Assembly: GCF_013694245.2 (NCBI RefSeq)
Contig: NZ_CP059322.2
Coordinates: 5,897,001-5,961,000, forward strand
DNA from: Micromonospora ferruginea
Lineage (GTDB): Bacteria > Actinomycetota > Actinomycetes > Mycobacteriales > Micromonosporaceae
DNA: 64,000 bases
Direction: 5' to 3'
A model generated the notes under the pieces. That model was given only the letters and a program-made list of their open reading frames with translations. It was not told where the DNA came from and did no database searches. Position numbers and translations under genes: made by a program. This document shows, in pieces, positions 32,210 through 41,155 of the stretch; position 1 is the first letter of the stretch; each line of letters starts with the position of its first letter.

Positions 32210-33472
32210 TCAACCGGGGAGGGTGGCCAGGGCGGTCAGGAGGGCGTCGACCTCACCGGCGGTGGTGCCCAGGCCGATGCTGGCGCGCAGCGCGGTCGGG
32301 GGCAGGTCGGTGCGGCCGGACCGGGCGGCGGCCTCGGTGAGCAGGCGGCGGGTCAGCGGGTGGGCGCAGAACAGGCCGTCCCGGACGCCGATCCGACGCC
32401 GGGCCAGGTGCGCGGCCACCTCGGCGGAGTCCCGCCCGGCCACCACGAAGCTGACGATGCCCACCCGGGGCGCGTCCGGGCCGAACGCGCGCAGCTCCAC
32501 CACGTCCGGCAGCGCGGCCAGGCCGGTGCGCAGCCGGGCCAGCAACGCCTGCTCCTCGGCGTGCAGCGCGGCCCGGTCCGCCGCGTCGAGCGCCGCGCCG
32601 ACCGCCGCGAGCGCCACCGCGCCGAGCAGGTTCGGGGTGCCGCCCTCGTGCCGGGCCGGTCCGGTCGTCCACCGGACGTCGTGGGTGGCCGCGCCGACGT
32701 GCGCGGTGGCGCCGCCGCCGGGCAGGTACGGCGGGGCCGCGTCCAGCCAGTCGGCGCGCCCGACCAGTACGCCCGCGCCGAACGGCGCGTACAGCTTGTG
32801 GCCGGAGAGCGCCACGTAGTCCAGGTCCGACGCGGTCACGTCGACCGGGGCGTGCGGGGCGAGCTGGGCGGCGTCCACCAGGATCCGCGCGCCGTACCGG
32901 TGGGCCACCCGGGCCAGCTCGGCCGCCGGCCAGCACTCGCCGGTCACATTGCTCGCCCCGGTGACGGCGACCAGCACCGGCAGGCCGGGCCGGGCGTCGC
33001 GGGCCAGCTCGCCCAGCGCCGCGTCGAGGGACCGGACCGCCCCGGCCGGGCTGTCCGGCACCGGCAGCCGCACCGAGCCGCGCGGCCAGGGCAGCAGGTT
33101 GGCGTGGTGCTCCCCGCCGAACGTGACCACCGTGGTGCCGGCCGGCAACGCCCGGGCCAGCAGGTTCACCGCGTCGGTGGTGTTCCGGGTGAAGATCACG
33201 TGGTCGGTGGGACGGGCGCCGAGGAAGTCCCCGACCGCCTGCCGGGCCCGCTCGTAGGCGAGCGTGCAGCGCCGCGACAGCGCGCCCGCGCCGCGGTGCA
33301 CGCTCGCGTACCAGGGCAGCAGTTCGGCCACCGCGTCCGCCGCGGCCCGCGCGCACGGCGCGCTGGCGGCGTGGTCCAGGTTGATCTCACCCGGTACGCC
33401 GAGCACGCCGAGCGGGTCCGGCCGGGCCGGCACGGGCAGCGTGGGCAGGGCGGGTACGAGGGTGACGGTCAT
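32210..33472 (-). CDS. Class V aminotransferase, cysteine desulfurase-like, under SAM-IV control
   Basis: A 420-residue PLP enzyme. PLP lysine is in LSGHKLYAPFGAGVLVG (Lys after GH). Other features: LDHAASAPC at the N-terminus, HHANLLPW, VTGASNVTGECWPAAELA, and DAAQLAPH. This resembles SufS/CsdA-type desulfurases, though the usual active-site Cys loop is not clear. The SAM-IV riboswitch in its leader argues for a role in sulfur or methionine metabolism rather than bulk iron-sulfur assembly. The ATG at 33472 has a GGAGG site 7-8 nt upstream. It converges with the FUSC gene. Confidence 0.9.
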   Translation of the reverse strand: MTVTLVPALPTLPVPARPDPLGVLGVPGEINLDHAASAPCARAAADAVAELLPWYASVHRGAGALSRRCTLAYERARQAVGDFLGARPTDHVIFTRNTTDAVNLLARALPAGTTVVTFGGEHHANLLPWPRGSVRLPVPDSPAGAVRSLDAALGELARDARPGLPVLVAVTGASNVTGECWPAAELARVAHRYGARILVDAAQLAPHAPVDVTASDLDYVALSGHKLYAPFGAGVLVGRADWLDAAPPYLPGGGATAHVGAATHDVRWTTGPARHEGGTPNLLGAVALAAVGAALDAADRAALHAEEQALLARLRTGLAALPDVVELRAFGPDAPRVGIVSFVVAGRDSAEVAAHLARRRIGVRDGLFCAHPLTRRLLTEAAARSGRTDLPPTALRASIGLGTTAGEVDALLTALATLPG

Positions 33473-33527
33473 GGCGAAGCCTCCCGGGGCACCGGGACCC
33501 CGGGTGTGGGTGACGGGGTCCGCGCTT

Positions 33528-33637
33528 GCCCAGCACGCGTGGCGGCGCTGGGCCCGGTCATCACCCGGGGCACCCCACCGCGAACTGACGAGGGTTGCCG
33601 GCCAGCAAGCCGGGGCTTGACGCTGGCGCTCGTGACC
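33528..33637 (-). promoter_or_regulatory. SAM-IV riboswitch
   Basis: Read on the minus strand, the segment begins GGTCACGAGCGCCAGCG, followed by CAAGCCCCGGCTTGCTGG, CCGGCAACCC, GCGGTGGGGTGCCCCGGG, then TGATGACC, which closes P1 with GGTCA. A further stem (33528-33534 with 33547-33553) follows P1, as in SAM-IV. The next hairpin, with GGACCCCG arms (33495-33521), lies before the ribosome site and may be the expression platform. This is the actinomycete SAM-IV architecture by memory of its consensus. Confidence 0.9.
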
Positions 33638-33701
33638 TGTCCGGAGCATAGCCGTCGTGATGCGGCCGGAACAGTGGGGCGCGGGTGACTACGCTGACCG
33701 C

Positions 33702-35111
33702 ATGGCCGTCACCCCGCCCGGCGGAGCACTGCCGCCGCCGTCCGCGCCCGCCGTCCCGCCGCCCGGGGCGCCGTCGCCGCGGATGCCGCTGCGCCGGCTC
33801 GGCTGGCGGCGCTTCCTGGCGCTGGCCGGGGTGGTGCTGCTGATCGCGGCCGGCGCCCTGTTCATGGTGTTCACGCTGGGCGAGAGCCTGGGCGCCGAGG
33901 CGCTGCTGGTCGGCGTGATCGCGGCGATCCTGCCGGTGCCGGTGCTGGTGTCCTGCTTCCTCTGGCTCGACCGCTACGAGCCCGAGCCGCTGAAATACCT
34001 GATCTTCTGCTTCGCCTGGGGCGCCTTCGTCTCCACGGCCATCTCGCTGCTGGTCAACGAGACGGGCGCGCGGCTTTTCAAGGACTGGGGGCTGCCCGCC
34101 GCGCTGACCGCGGTGCTGGTCGCGCCGTTCATCGAGGAACTGACCAAGGCGGCCGGCCCGATCCTGCTGCTGATCTTCCGGCGCCGGGAGTTCTCCGGGG
34201 TCACCGACGGCCTGGTCTACTGCGGGCTCTCCGCGGTCGGCTTCGCCATGGTGGAGAACATCCTCTACCTGGGCGGCTACGGCTACCGCACCGGCGTCGA
34301 GGAGTACGGCCCGGCGACCGGCGCGCAGCAGGTGATCGCGATCTTCATCGTGCGGATCCTGCTGTTCGGCTTCGCCCACCCGCTGTTCACCTCGATGACC
34401 GGCGTCGGGCTGGGCGTCGCCGCGCGTACCGCCGACCGGCGGGTGCGGATCCTCGCCCCGCTCGCCGGCCTGCTGCTGGCCATGATGCTGCACGGCACCT
34501 GGAACCTGATCCCGTCGCTGGCGCAGATCACCGGGCAGCCGGTGATCGCGCTCTACGGCTACATCGGCGTGATGGTGCCGATCTTCTTCGGCATGGTGGG
34601 GCTGGCCGTCGGCCTGCGCGCCTGGGAGGGCCGGCTCACCGAGCGCACGCTGCCCGACTACGTCCGGGCGGGCTGGCTCACCCCACCCGAGGTGGCGGCG
34701 CTGGGCAGCCTGGGCCGGCGGCACGCGGCCCGCGCCTGGGCCCGCCGGGTGGCCGGCGACGGCGGGGTGAAGGCGATGCGCGGCTACCAGTTCGCCGCCA
34801 CCCGGCTGGCGCTGCTGCGCGACGGCATGCGCCGGGGGCTGGACCGCAAGCCCGCCGAGCGGGACCGGACGGCACGGGAGGAACGGGAGCTGCTGGACTC
34901 GATCGCCGCGTACCGGTCGTTCTTCGTCGGTCGGGACCCGCAGGCGCCGGTCGGGGTCTGGGACGGTCAGCGCTACCACCTGCGGTTCCCGGACGGGTCC
35001 CGGCGCACGGTCGAGGCGCCGGACGAGCCGGTGGTGCCGATCCCGGTGGTGCTGGCCCCGCCGCCCCCGCCGGTCGGTCACGCCCCGCACCCGTGGCACC
35101 CGCACGGCTGA
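33702..35111 (+). CDS. PrsW-family intramembrane glutamic protease
   Basis: A 469-residue protein. It has a Pro-rich N-terminal tail, about eight membrane helices, and the PrsW signature motifs: FIEELTKAAGP (paired Glu), GFAMVENILY, HPLFTSMTG and LHGTWN, each conserved among the PrsW/abortive-infection-type proteases. In Bacillus PrsW cleaves an anti-sigma factor in the membrane; here the target is unknown. The C-terminal ~140 residues are a charged cytoplasmic extension ending in a Pro/His tail (GHAPHPWHPHG), longer than in PrsW itself. The ATG at 33702 is used; no obvious ribosome site. No anti-sigma gene is adjacent. Confidence 0.9.
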   Translation: MAVTPPGGALPPPSAPAVPPPGAPSPRMPLRRLGWRRFLALAGVVLLIAAGALFMVFTLGESLGAEALLVGVIAAILPVPVLVSCFLWLDRYEPEPLKYLIFCFAWGAFVSTAISLLVNETGARLFKDWGLPAALTAVLVAPFIEELTKAAGPILLLIFRRREFSGVTDGLVYCGLSAVGFAMVENILYLGGYGYRTGVEEYGPATGAQQVIAIFIVRILLFGFAHPLFTSMTGVGLGVAARTADRRVRILAPLAGLLLAMMLHGTWNLIPSLAQITGQPVIALYGYIGVMVPIFFGMVGLAVGLRAWEGRLTERTLPDYVRAGWLTPPEVAALGSLGRRHAARAWARRVAGDGGVKAMRGYQFAATRLALLRDGMRRGLDRKPAERDRTAREERELLDSIAAYRSFFVGRDPQAPVGVWDGQRYHLRFPDGSRRTVEAPDEPVVPIPVVLAPPPPPVGHAPHPWHPHG

Positions 35112-35115
35112 GCGG

Positions 35116-35283
35116 TCAGGACATCAGGCCGGTGAGGAAGTCGCCGAGCCCCTGGGCGATGGCCATCAGCGCTGCGCCGATGCCCCGGAAAAGCTGCGCC
35201 GCGCCGTCCGGCCGGAACGCCATGAAGTAGATCAGGAACGCGAGGAACCCCCAGGCGAGAATCCTCTTGATCACGATCGGCAT
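35116..35283 (-). CDS. Small single-helix membrane protein
   Basis: A 55-residue protein with a hydrophobic segment near residues 8-22 (ILAWGFLAFLIYFMAF) and a second amphipathic or hydrophobic stretch (IGAALMAIAQGLGDFLTGLM). The ATG at 35283 has a strong GGAGG site. It ends 5 bp from the convergent PrsW stop. No function is known; small proteins with this pattern are common and conserved in related actinomycetes (inference). Confidence 0.7.
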   Translation of the reverse strand: MPIVIKRILAWGFLAFLIYFMAFRPDGAAQLFRGIGAALMAIAQGLGDFLTGLMS

Positions 35284-35363
35284 GGTCCCTCCCCAGGGCG
35301 CGCTGAGGTGCCTGGGCTTCCCGCCCGGCAGCGCCGCAAACGGCGCCGGCGCGGGGGCGGCCG

Positions 35364-35711
35364 TCAGAGGTAGAGCCCGGTCGAGCCGGTCTCGCTGCTC
35401 TCCACCCGCTCCGCCGCCACCGCGTGCACGTCGCGCTCGCGCAGCAGCACGTACGCCCGGCCGTGCAGCTCGACCTCGGAGCGGTCGTCCGGGTCGAAGA
35501 GCACCCGGTCCCCGGCGACGATCGAGCGGACGTGCGGCCCGACGCCCACCGCGGTGGCCCAGGCCAGGCGCTTGCCGACCGCCGCGGTCGCCGGGATCAC
35601 GATGCCGGCGGTGGAGCGGCGTTCCCCCTCGGCGCCCTCGGTACGCACCAGCACGCGGTCGTGCAGCAGGCGGATGGGCAGCCCGGTGTCGAGACTCTGG
35701 TCGGCGGTCAC
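35364..35711 (-). CDS. Divergent GroES-like co-chaperonin
   Basis: A 115-residue GroES-fold protein. Conserved elements are LPIRLLHDRVLVR at the N-terminus, a mobile-loop-like STAGIVIPATA, AVGVGPHV and GDRVLFDP. It is divergent from housekeeping GroES: the loop lacks the usual E-T-T and the C-terminal region is longer and different. It has no CIRCE site upstream and no adjacent groEL. It may be an alternative cap for the GroEL2 encoded at 20.8 kb or a paralogue with its own role. GTG start at 35711; ribosome site is weak. Confidence 0.85.
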   Translation of the reverse strand: MTADQSLDTGLPIRLLHDRVLVRTEGAEGERRSTAGIVIPATAAVGKRLAWATAVGVGPHVRSIVAGDRVLFDPDDRSEVELHGRAYVLLRERDVHAVAAERVESSETGSTGLYL

Positions 35712-35865
35712 GCGAAGACGCTACCGCGTGCCGCACGCCCGGTTCCGTCGTGGTTGCCGGGTGCGGCGACGGGGCAATGTGTGGCGGGACCGCCCTACGG
35801 TGGGGCGGTCGGACGTATTCTGTCCCCCCTGTGACGTGGGTGGACCAGCTTTGCGGGAGGTGCGC

Positions 35866-37164
35866 TTGAGCCGCTTCGAGCGGATGCGCGGACGGCTCCG
35901 CCGCGCGTACGAGTCGGGCCGTGAGTCGGCCCGCTCCGGCCGGGCCGACGCGGACGCGACGCCGGGGGAGACGGGGGTGGCCTCGCCCGCCGCGCCGGGC
36001 CCGGCGGCGTCGCCGGCGGCGACCGTGGTCGGCGCCCAGCCGCCGGCCGCGATGCACTCCTCGACGGTGAGCCGGGACGACACCGAGGTGCCGCACGCGC
36101 TGCGCATCGCCGCCGCGTGGTGCTGGCGGCTGATCGTGATCGGGATCGTCACCTGGGCCCTGCTCAAGATCGTCGGCACGATCAGCATCGTGATCATCCC
36201 GCTGACCGTCGCGATGCTGCTCTCGGCGCTGCTCGCCCCGGCGGTGGGCTGGCTGCTCAAGGCGCACTTCCCCCGTTCACTGGCGACCGGCGTGGTGCTG
36301 GTCGGCGGCCTCGCCGCGGTGATCGGCACGCTCACCCTCGTGGTCAACGAGTTCATCCAGGGCGTGCCGGAGCTGAGCGAGAAGTCCTCCCAGGGCGTGC
36401 GGCAGATCCAGGACTGGCTCAAGACCGGCCCGCTGCACCTGTCCGACAGTCAGCTCAACCGCTACATCGACGAGGCGCAGAACTGGATCAACGGCAACAC
36501 CGAGCGGTTCACCAGCGGCGCGCTCAGCACCGCCGCCACGCTGGCCGAGGTGCTCACCGGCACCGTCCTGGTGCTCTTCGCGACGTTCTTCTTCCTCCGC
36601 GACGGCAACAACATCTGGCGGTTCCTGGTCCGGCTGCTGCCGGTCGCCGCACGCTGGAAGGTCGACGACGCCGGCCGCGCCTCCTGGGCGACGCTCGGCG
36701 CCTACGTCCGGGCCACCGTGCTGGTCGCCTTCATCGACGCGGTGGGCATCGGCATCTTCCTGGTCATCTTCGACATCCCGTTCGCGTTCCCGCTGGCCGC
36801 GCTGGTCTTCCTGGGCGCGTTCATCCCGATCGTCGGCGCCACGCTCTCCGGCGTGGTGGCGGTGCTGGTGGCGCTGGTCGACAGCGGCCCGGTGACCGCC
36901 CTGATCATCCTCGGCGCGGTGATCGGCGTGCAGCAGGTCGAGGGGCACGTGCTCCAGCCGCTGATCATGGGCCGGGCGGTGGCCATCCACCCGCTCGCCG
37001 TGATCATCGGCATCGCCGCCGGCGTGGTGCTCGCCGGCATCGCCGGTGCGCTGGTCGCGGTGCCGCTGATCGCCGTGCTCAACACCGCGGTCCGGCGGCT
37101 CGCCGCGCGTACCGTGCCGGACACCCCGCCGGACGCGGTGGTGGTCGCCTCCCAGGCGCCCTGA
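35866..37164 (+). CDS. AI-2E family transporter (PerM/YdiK type)
   Basis: A 432-residue membrane protein. A charged N-terminal region of about 80 residues precedes seven or eight membrane helices. Family motifs are seen in FFFLRDGNNIWRFL, FLGAFIPIVGATLSGVVAVL and GVQQVEGHVLQPLIMGRAV. Members have been linked to autoinducer-2 export or Na+/H+ antiport; the function in actinomycetes is not settled. A TTG start at 35866 with GGGAGG 7 nt upstream is preferred; ATG 35884 is the alternative. It is followed by the convergent DinG-type helicase gene. Confidence 0.92.
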   Translation: MSRFERMRGRLRRAYESGRESARSGRADADATPGETGVASPAAPGPAASPAATVVGAQPPAAMHSSTVSRDDTEVPHALRIAAAWCWRLIVIGIVTWALLKIVGTISIVIIPLTVAMLLSALLAPAVGWLLKAHFPRSLATGVVLVGGLAAVIGTLTLVVNEFIQGVPELSEKSSQGVRQIQDWLKTGPLHLSDSQLNRYIDEAQNWINGNTERFTSGALSTAATLAEVLTGTVLVLFATFFFLRDGNNIWRFLVRLLPVAARWKVDDAGRASWATLGAYVRATVLVAFIDAVGIGIFLVIFDIPFAFPLAALVFLGAFIPIVGATLSGVVAVLVALVDSGPVTALIILGAVIGVQQVEGHVLQPLIMGRAVAIHPLAVIIGIAAGVVLAGIAGALVAVPLIAVLNTAVRRLAARTVPDTPPDAVVVASQAP

Positions 37165-37217
37165 CCCGCATCCGCTCCACCGACGCCCGCGTCACCCCGC
37201 CCGGGGAGGCGCGGGCG

Positions 37218-39359
37218 TCAGCTCTTGGCCAGCCGCTCCAGCGCGCCCCGGGCCACCTCGGGCCGGGTGGTGTACCAGAACGGGGGCAGCGAGCGCCGCA
37301 GGAACGGGCCGTAGCCGCGGGCCGTCTCCAGCCGCGAGTCGAGCACCGCCACCACCCCACGGTCACCGGTGGCCCGGATCAGCCGGCCGACGCCCTGAGC
37401 CAGCCGGACCGCCGCGATCGGCACGCTCACCGCCGCGAAACCGGACCCGCCGCCGGCGTCGACCGCGGCGGCCCGGGCCGCGGCCAGCGGCTCGTCGGGC
37501 CGGGGGAACGGCAGCCGGTCGATCACCACGAGCTGGCAGGCGTCGCCCGGCACGTCGACGCCCTGCCAGAGCGACATCACCCCGAACAGGCAGCTCTCCC
37601 GCTCCTGCCGGAAGCGGCGGACCAGCAGCGGCAACGCCTCCTCGCCCTGGAGCAGCACCGGCAGGTCGGTGCGCGCGCGGAGCAGCTCCGCCGCCTGCTG
37701 CGCGGCCCGCCGCGACGAGAAGAGCCCGAGGGTACGCCCACCGAGCGCGCCGACCAGCGCCAGCAGCTCCTCGCCGGCCGCCGTGGGCAGCCCGGAGACG
37801 CTGGGGCGGGGCAGGTGCGCGGCGACGTAGAGGATGCCCTGCCGGGCGTAGTCGAACGGGGAGCCGACGTCGAGCGACCGCCAGCCCGGCCCCTCGGTGG
37901 CCGGCACCGTGCCGACCGCCGCCCGGCTGCCCTCGGTGCTCGCCACCGGCGCCGGGCCGGTGCCCCGGCCGGCGGCGGCAGCGGTGGCCGCCGCGGCGGC
38001 GGCCGGCGACGGCGGGGCGGGCGGCGGCGCGTCCAGCCCGAGCGCCCGGGCCACCGTGTCGAAGCGCCCGCCCAGCGCCAGCGTGGCCGAGGTGGCGACC
38101 ACGGTGCGCTCGTCGTAGAGGTGGGTGGCGAGCGTGCCGGCCACCGACAGCGGCGCCACCACCAGCGCCCGGCGGCTGCCGTTCTCCGGCTTCTCCACCC
38201 AGGCGACGTCGTGGTCGCCCTCCTCCAGCAGCCGCTGGGCGGTGGTGGACAGCTCGTCCAGCACGGCCTTGGCCTGCTGCTTGCGGACCGGATCGGGGTC
38301 GTCCGCCTTCACGTCGCCGATCGTCTCCAGCGCGGCCCGGGTCGCCGAGTCGAGCAGCGTGCACGCCTCGCGCAGCGCGGGCGGCAGCCCGGCGGTGAGC
38401 CGGCCGGCCGGCGCCTCGGCCAACCCCACGGCCAGCGCGTCGCCGGCCTCGGTGAGCCGGTCGGCCAGGTCGGGGCGGAGCAGCGGCCGGGCCCGCCGGG
38501 TGGACCTGTCGATCAGCTCCGGCACCAGCTCGGCCTGGGCCGCCGAGGAGACCCGGTCGGCCAGCTCGTGCGCCTCGTCCACGACCAGCAGCCGGTGCGG
38601 CGGCACGATGTGCCGGCCGGCGAGCATGTCCACGGCGAGCAGGCTGTGGTTGGTGACCACCAGGTCGGCCTCGCGGGCGCGGGCGCGGGACGCCTCCGCG
38701 AAGCACTCCTGCCCGAACGGGCAGCGGGACGCGCCGACGCACTCCCGGGCCGGCATGGAGACGGTCCGCCAGACCTGGTCGTCGACGCCCGGGTCCAGCT
38801 CGTCGCGGTCACCGGTGGCGGTCTCCTCCGCCCAGTCGCGCAGCCGCTGCACCTGCTTGCCCAGCCGGCCCGCCTCGCCGAGCCACTTCGTGCCCCCGCC
38901 GGAGGAGGGCGCGTCGAAGAGGGCGTCGTCCGGCTCGTCCTCGACGGAGTTGTCCAGCCGGGCCAGGCACAGGTAGTGGTGGCGGCCCTTCAGCACGGCG
39001 AACGTGGGGCGGCGGCCGAGCACCGGCTCGACCGCGTCGGCCAGCCGGGGCAGGTCGTGGTCGACGAGCTGGGACTGCAACGCCAGGGTGGCGGTGGAGA
39101 TCACCACCGGGCCGTCCACGGTCAACGCCGGAGCCAGGTAGGCCAGCGACTTGCCGGTGCCGGTGCCGGCCTGCACCAGCAGGTGCTCGCCGGAGCCGAT
39201 GCTTCGCTCGATCGCCTCGGCCATCTGCTGCTGGCCGGGCCGGGTCGCGCCGCCGGGGACGGCGCCCACCGCGGCCGCCAGCAGCTCCCCGCCGCTCGGG
39301 CGGCCGCTCCGGCGCTTCTTCGGGACGGCGGTGCCGGTGGCGGTGCGGGACGGGCTCAC
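37218..39359 (-). CDS. DinG/XPD-like ATP-dependent DNA helicase
   Basis: A 713-residue superfamily 2 helicase. Walker A is AGTGTGKS (64-71), DEAH box is VVDEAHE (Asp261-His264), and helicase domain 2 has LWQGVDVPGD and GVGRLIRATGDRG. Four Cys (131, 207, 213, 219) are placed as the iron-sulfur ligands of the DinG/XPD/RAD3 group. An Ala-rich insertion lies near residues 450-485. It probably unwinds 5'-3' and helps resolve R-loops or damaged forks. GTG start at 39359. No SOS box was noticed upstream. Confidence 0.93.
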   Translation of the reverse strand: MSPSRTATGTAVPKKRRSGRPSGGELLAAAVGAVPGGATRPGQQQMAEAIERSIGSGEHLLVQAGTGTGKSLAYLAPALTVDGPVVISTATLALQSQLVDHDLPRLADAVEPVLGRRPTFAVLKGRHHYLCLARLDNSVEDEPDDALFDAPSSGGGTKWLGEAGRLGKQVQRLRDWAEETATGDRDELDPGVDDQVWRTVSMPARECVGASRCPFGQECFAEASRARAREADLVVTNHSLLAVDMLAGRHIVPPHRLLVVDEAHELADRVSSAAQAELVPELIDRSTRRARPLLRPDLADRLTEAGDALAVGLAEAPAGRLTAGLPPALREACTLLDSATRAALETIGDVKADDPDPVRKQQAKAVLDELSTTAQRLLEEGDHDVAWVEKPENGSRRALVVAPLSVAGTLATHLYDERTVVATSATLALGGRFDTVARALGLDAPPPAPPSPAAAAAATAAAAGRGTGPAPVASTEGSRAAVGTVPATEGPGWRSLDVGSPFDYARQGILYVAAHLPRPSVSGLPTAAGEELLALVGALGGRTLGLFSSRRAAQQAAELLRARTDLPVLLQGEEALPLLVRRFRQERESCLFGVMSLWQGVDVPGDACQLVVIDRLPFPRPDEPLAAARAAAVDAGGGSGFAAVSVPIAAVRLAQGVGRLIRATGDRGVVAVLDSRLETARGYGPFLRRSLPPFWYTTRPEVARGALERLAKS

Positions 39360-39482
39360 CGTGCGACCGTACCCGCCGGCACCGACGCCGGTCCGGCCGC
39401 TCCGGCGGCGTGGCGGCCGGCGGGTCGCGTCCGGTTACCTGCCGATCGCGTGGCGTGGCCGGAATCGGTTAGGGTGCCAGGC

Positions 39483-39989
39483 ATGCCGAGCGACGTGGTC
39501 CGCGTGATCTACCGCAAGTACGACGGCAGCGCCCACCGCGACTACCCGGCCCGCCGGCTCGCCGAGGACGACCTCGGCGTCTGGCTCGGCGTGCCGGCCG
39601 GCACCGAGTCGGTCTACCACGGCCGGCCCTCGGTCGAGCAGATCCCGTTCGTCCTGCTGGTGCCCCGGCACGGCTGGTGGACCGGCATGTTCAACCCGCC
39701 GCCGCGCACCAGCGAGGTCTACTGCGACATCGCCACCCCGGCCCGCTGGGAGGACGGCGAGACGGTGCACCTGGTCGACCTCGACCTGGACGTGGTCCGC
39801 CGGCGCGAGACCGGCCTCGTCGAGCTGCGCGACGAGGACGAGTTCGCCGACCACCGGGCCCGGTGGAACTACCCGGACGACCTCGTCGCCGAGGCCGAGG
39901 CGGCGGCCCGCTGGCTGCTCGGCGCGCTCGGCGACGGCAGCGAGCCGTTCGCCACCTCGTACCGGAAGTGGTTGGCCCTGGTGGTCTGA
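39483..39989 (+). CDS. DUF402 domain protein (possible nucleoside di/triphosphate phosphatase)
   Basis: A 168-residue DUF402 protein. Typical motifs are VRVIYRKYDGSAHRDYPAR, WWTGMFNPP, EVYCDIATPARW, VHLVDLDLDVV and EDEFADHRARWNYPDDLV. Conserved acidic residues in DLDLD and the final helix fit the family fold used by Staphylococcus Ntdp-type phosphatases and SC4828-like proteins. A role in nucleotide hydrolysis is inference. ATG at 39483. It is transcribed divergently from the helicase and converges on the sigma factor gene. Confidence 0.88.
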   Translation: MPSDVVRVIYRKYDGSAHRDYPARRLAEDDLGVWLGVPAGTESVYHGRPSVEQIPFVLLVPRHGWWTGMFNPPPRTSEVYCDIATPARWEDGETVHLVDLDLDVVRRRETGLVELRDEDEFADHRARWNYPDDLVAEAEAAARWLLGALGDGSEPFATSYRKWLALVV

Positions 39990-39996
39990 GCCGCGC

Positions 39997-40950
39997 TCAC
40001 CAGCGCGGCGGCCAGGCGGCGTCCGGGCCCAGCGGCGGCAGCTCGCCCACCTTCTCCGGGTTGAGCTGGTTGAACACGCCGGTGACCCGCCCCTCGTGCA
40101 CGGCGAACGAGGTGACCATCCGCATCGTCCGCCCGTCCGGCCAGGCCAGCTCCGCGTGCCAGCCCAGCGTCCCGTCCACCAGCACCGGCCGCACCCGCAG
40201 GCCGCCCCGCCGCCGGGCCTGGTCGAACAGGCCGAGGAGCAGGCGGGCGGCCGACTCGGCGCCGACCACCGGCCGGCGGGCCGCCGGGAAGTGACCGCCG
40301 GCGTCGCCGATCGACACCGCGTCCGGCGCGAGCACCCGGACGAGCTGCTCCAGCTCGCCGGACTCCACCGCAGCCACGAACGCGGTGAGCACCCGCCGTT
40401 GCTCGGCGAGGTCGGCGCTGTGCCGGGGCGTGTCCGGCCCGTGCGCCGCCCGGCGGGCCCGGGACGCGAGCTGCCGGGCCGCCTCCGGCGTCGTGCCGAG
40501 CACCTCGGCGACGTCGCCGAACGGCACCGCGAACACGTCGTGCAGCACGAACGCCACCCGCTGCTCCGGCGTCAGCCGCTCCAGCACCACCAGCAGTGCG
40601 GTGCCGAGCTGGTCGGCCCGCACCGCCCGCTCGGCCGGGTCGGGGGCGAACCCGTCCGCCGCCGGCAGGCCGGTCACCACCGGCTCCGGCAACCACTGAC
40701 CGGGGTACGCCTCGCGGCGCACCCGCGCCGAGCGGAGCACGTCCAGGCAGAGCCGCGAACAGGTGGTGGTCAACCAGCCGCGCAGGTCCCGGATGCGGGC
40801 GCGGTCGGCCGGGTCGGCCAGCGCGCCCGAGTAACGCAGCCAGGTCTCCTGCACGGCGTCCTCGGCCTCGCTCCGGCTGCCCAGCATCCGCTGCGCCACC
40901 GCCAGGAGGTGCCCGCGCTCCGCCTCGAACTCCCCCGCCAGCTCGTCCAC
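39997..40950 (-). CDS. ECF sigma factor with SnoaL-like C-terminal domain (SigJ/ECF41 type)
   Basis: A 317-residue sigma factor. Region 2 (about 5-75) contains RMLGSRSEAEDAVQETWLR; region 4 (about 120-175) contains LTPEQRVAFVLHDVF then VAEVLGTTPEAARQLASRARR. A C-terminal SnoaL-like domain of about 125 residues follows (LAPDAVSIGDAGG, the family's DxGG site). This fused domain controls activity in place of a separate anti-sigma. Partner genes usual for this group (oxidoreductase or decarboxylase) are missing here. The start is GTG 40950, since an upstream ATG is out of frame. Confidence 0.92.
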   Translation of the reverse strand: MDELAGEFEAERGHLLAVAQRMLGSRSEAEDAVQETWLRYSGALADPADRARIRDLRGWLTTTCSRLCLDVLRSARVRREAYPGQWLPEPVVTGLPAADGFAPDPAERAVRADQLGTALLVVLERLTPEQRVAFVLHDVFAVPFGDVAEVLGTTPEAARQLASRARRAAHGPDTPRHSADLAEQRRVLTAFVAAVESGELEQLVRVLAPDAVSIGDAGGHFPAARRPVVGAESAARLLLGLFDQARRRGGLRVRPVLVDGTLGWHAELAWPDGRTMRMVTSFAVHEGRVTGVFNQLNPEKVGELPPLGPDAAWPPRW

Positions 40951-41008
40951 CCGTTCATTCTCCCGCCCCCGCCCGAGCCCTCGCCCCCGCCGCCCCCGCC
41001 CTCCTCGC

Positions 41009-41078
41009 CGATCTTGGAGTTGTGGCGCCCATGATGTGGCTTGCGAGGCTTTTGCGAGGTGCCACAACTCCAAGATCG
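41009..41078. repeat. Palindromic intergenic element, CGATCTTG family, copy 2
   Basis: Perfect 18-bp arms (41009-41026 and 41061-41078; arm CGATCTTGGAGTTGTGGC) enclose a 34-bp loop. As in copy 1, a C-rich tract lies left (40960-41008) and a G-rich tract right (41080-41100). Outer eight bases are shared with copy 1, the inner part differs. Confidence 0.8.
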
Positions 41079-41155
41079 ACGGGGCGTGGGGGTGGGAAGC
41101 GGGCGTAACGGACGCGCGGTACCCATGATCGGGGCTGCGGGGTGAGGATCGGGGG

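Noticed and set aside
36117-39482. Long plus-strand open frame across the AI-2E and helicase genes
   Set aside because: It covers two genes of opposite strand and has the Arg/His/Gln-rich composition of a shadow frame. Only its last part (39483-39989, DUF402) is coding.
41009-41078. Intrinsic terminator of the ECF sigma gene
   Set aside because: The element lies upstream of that gene's start, not after its stop, and its loop is 34 bp long without a T-tract.
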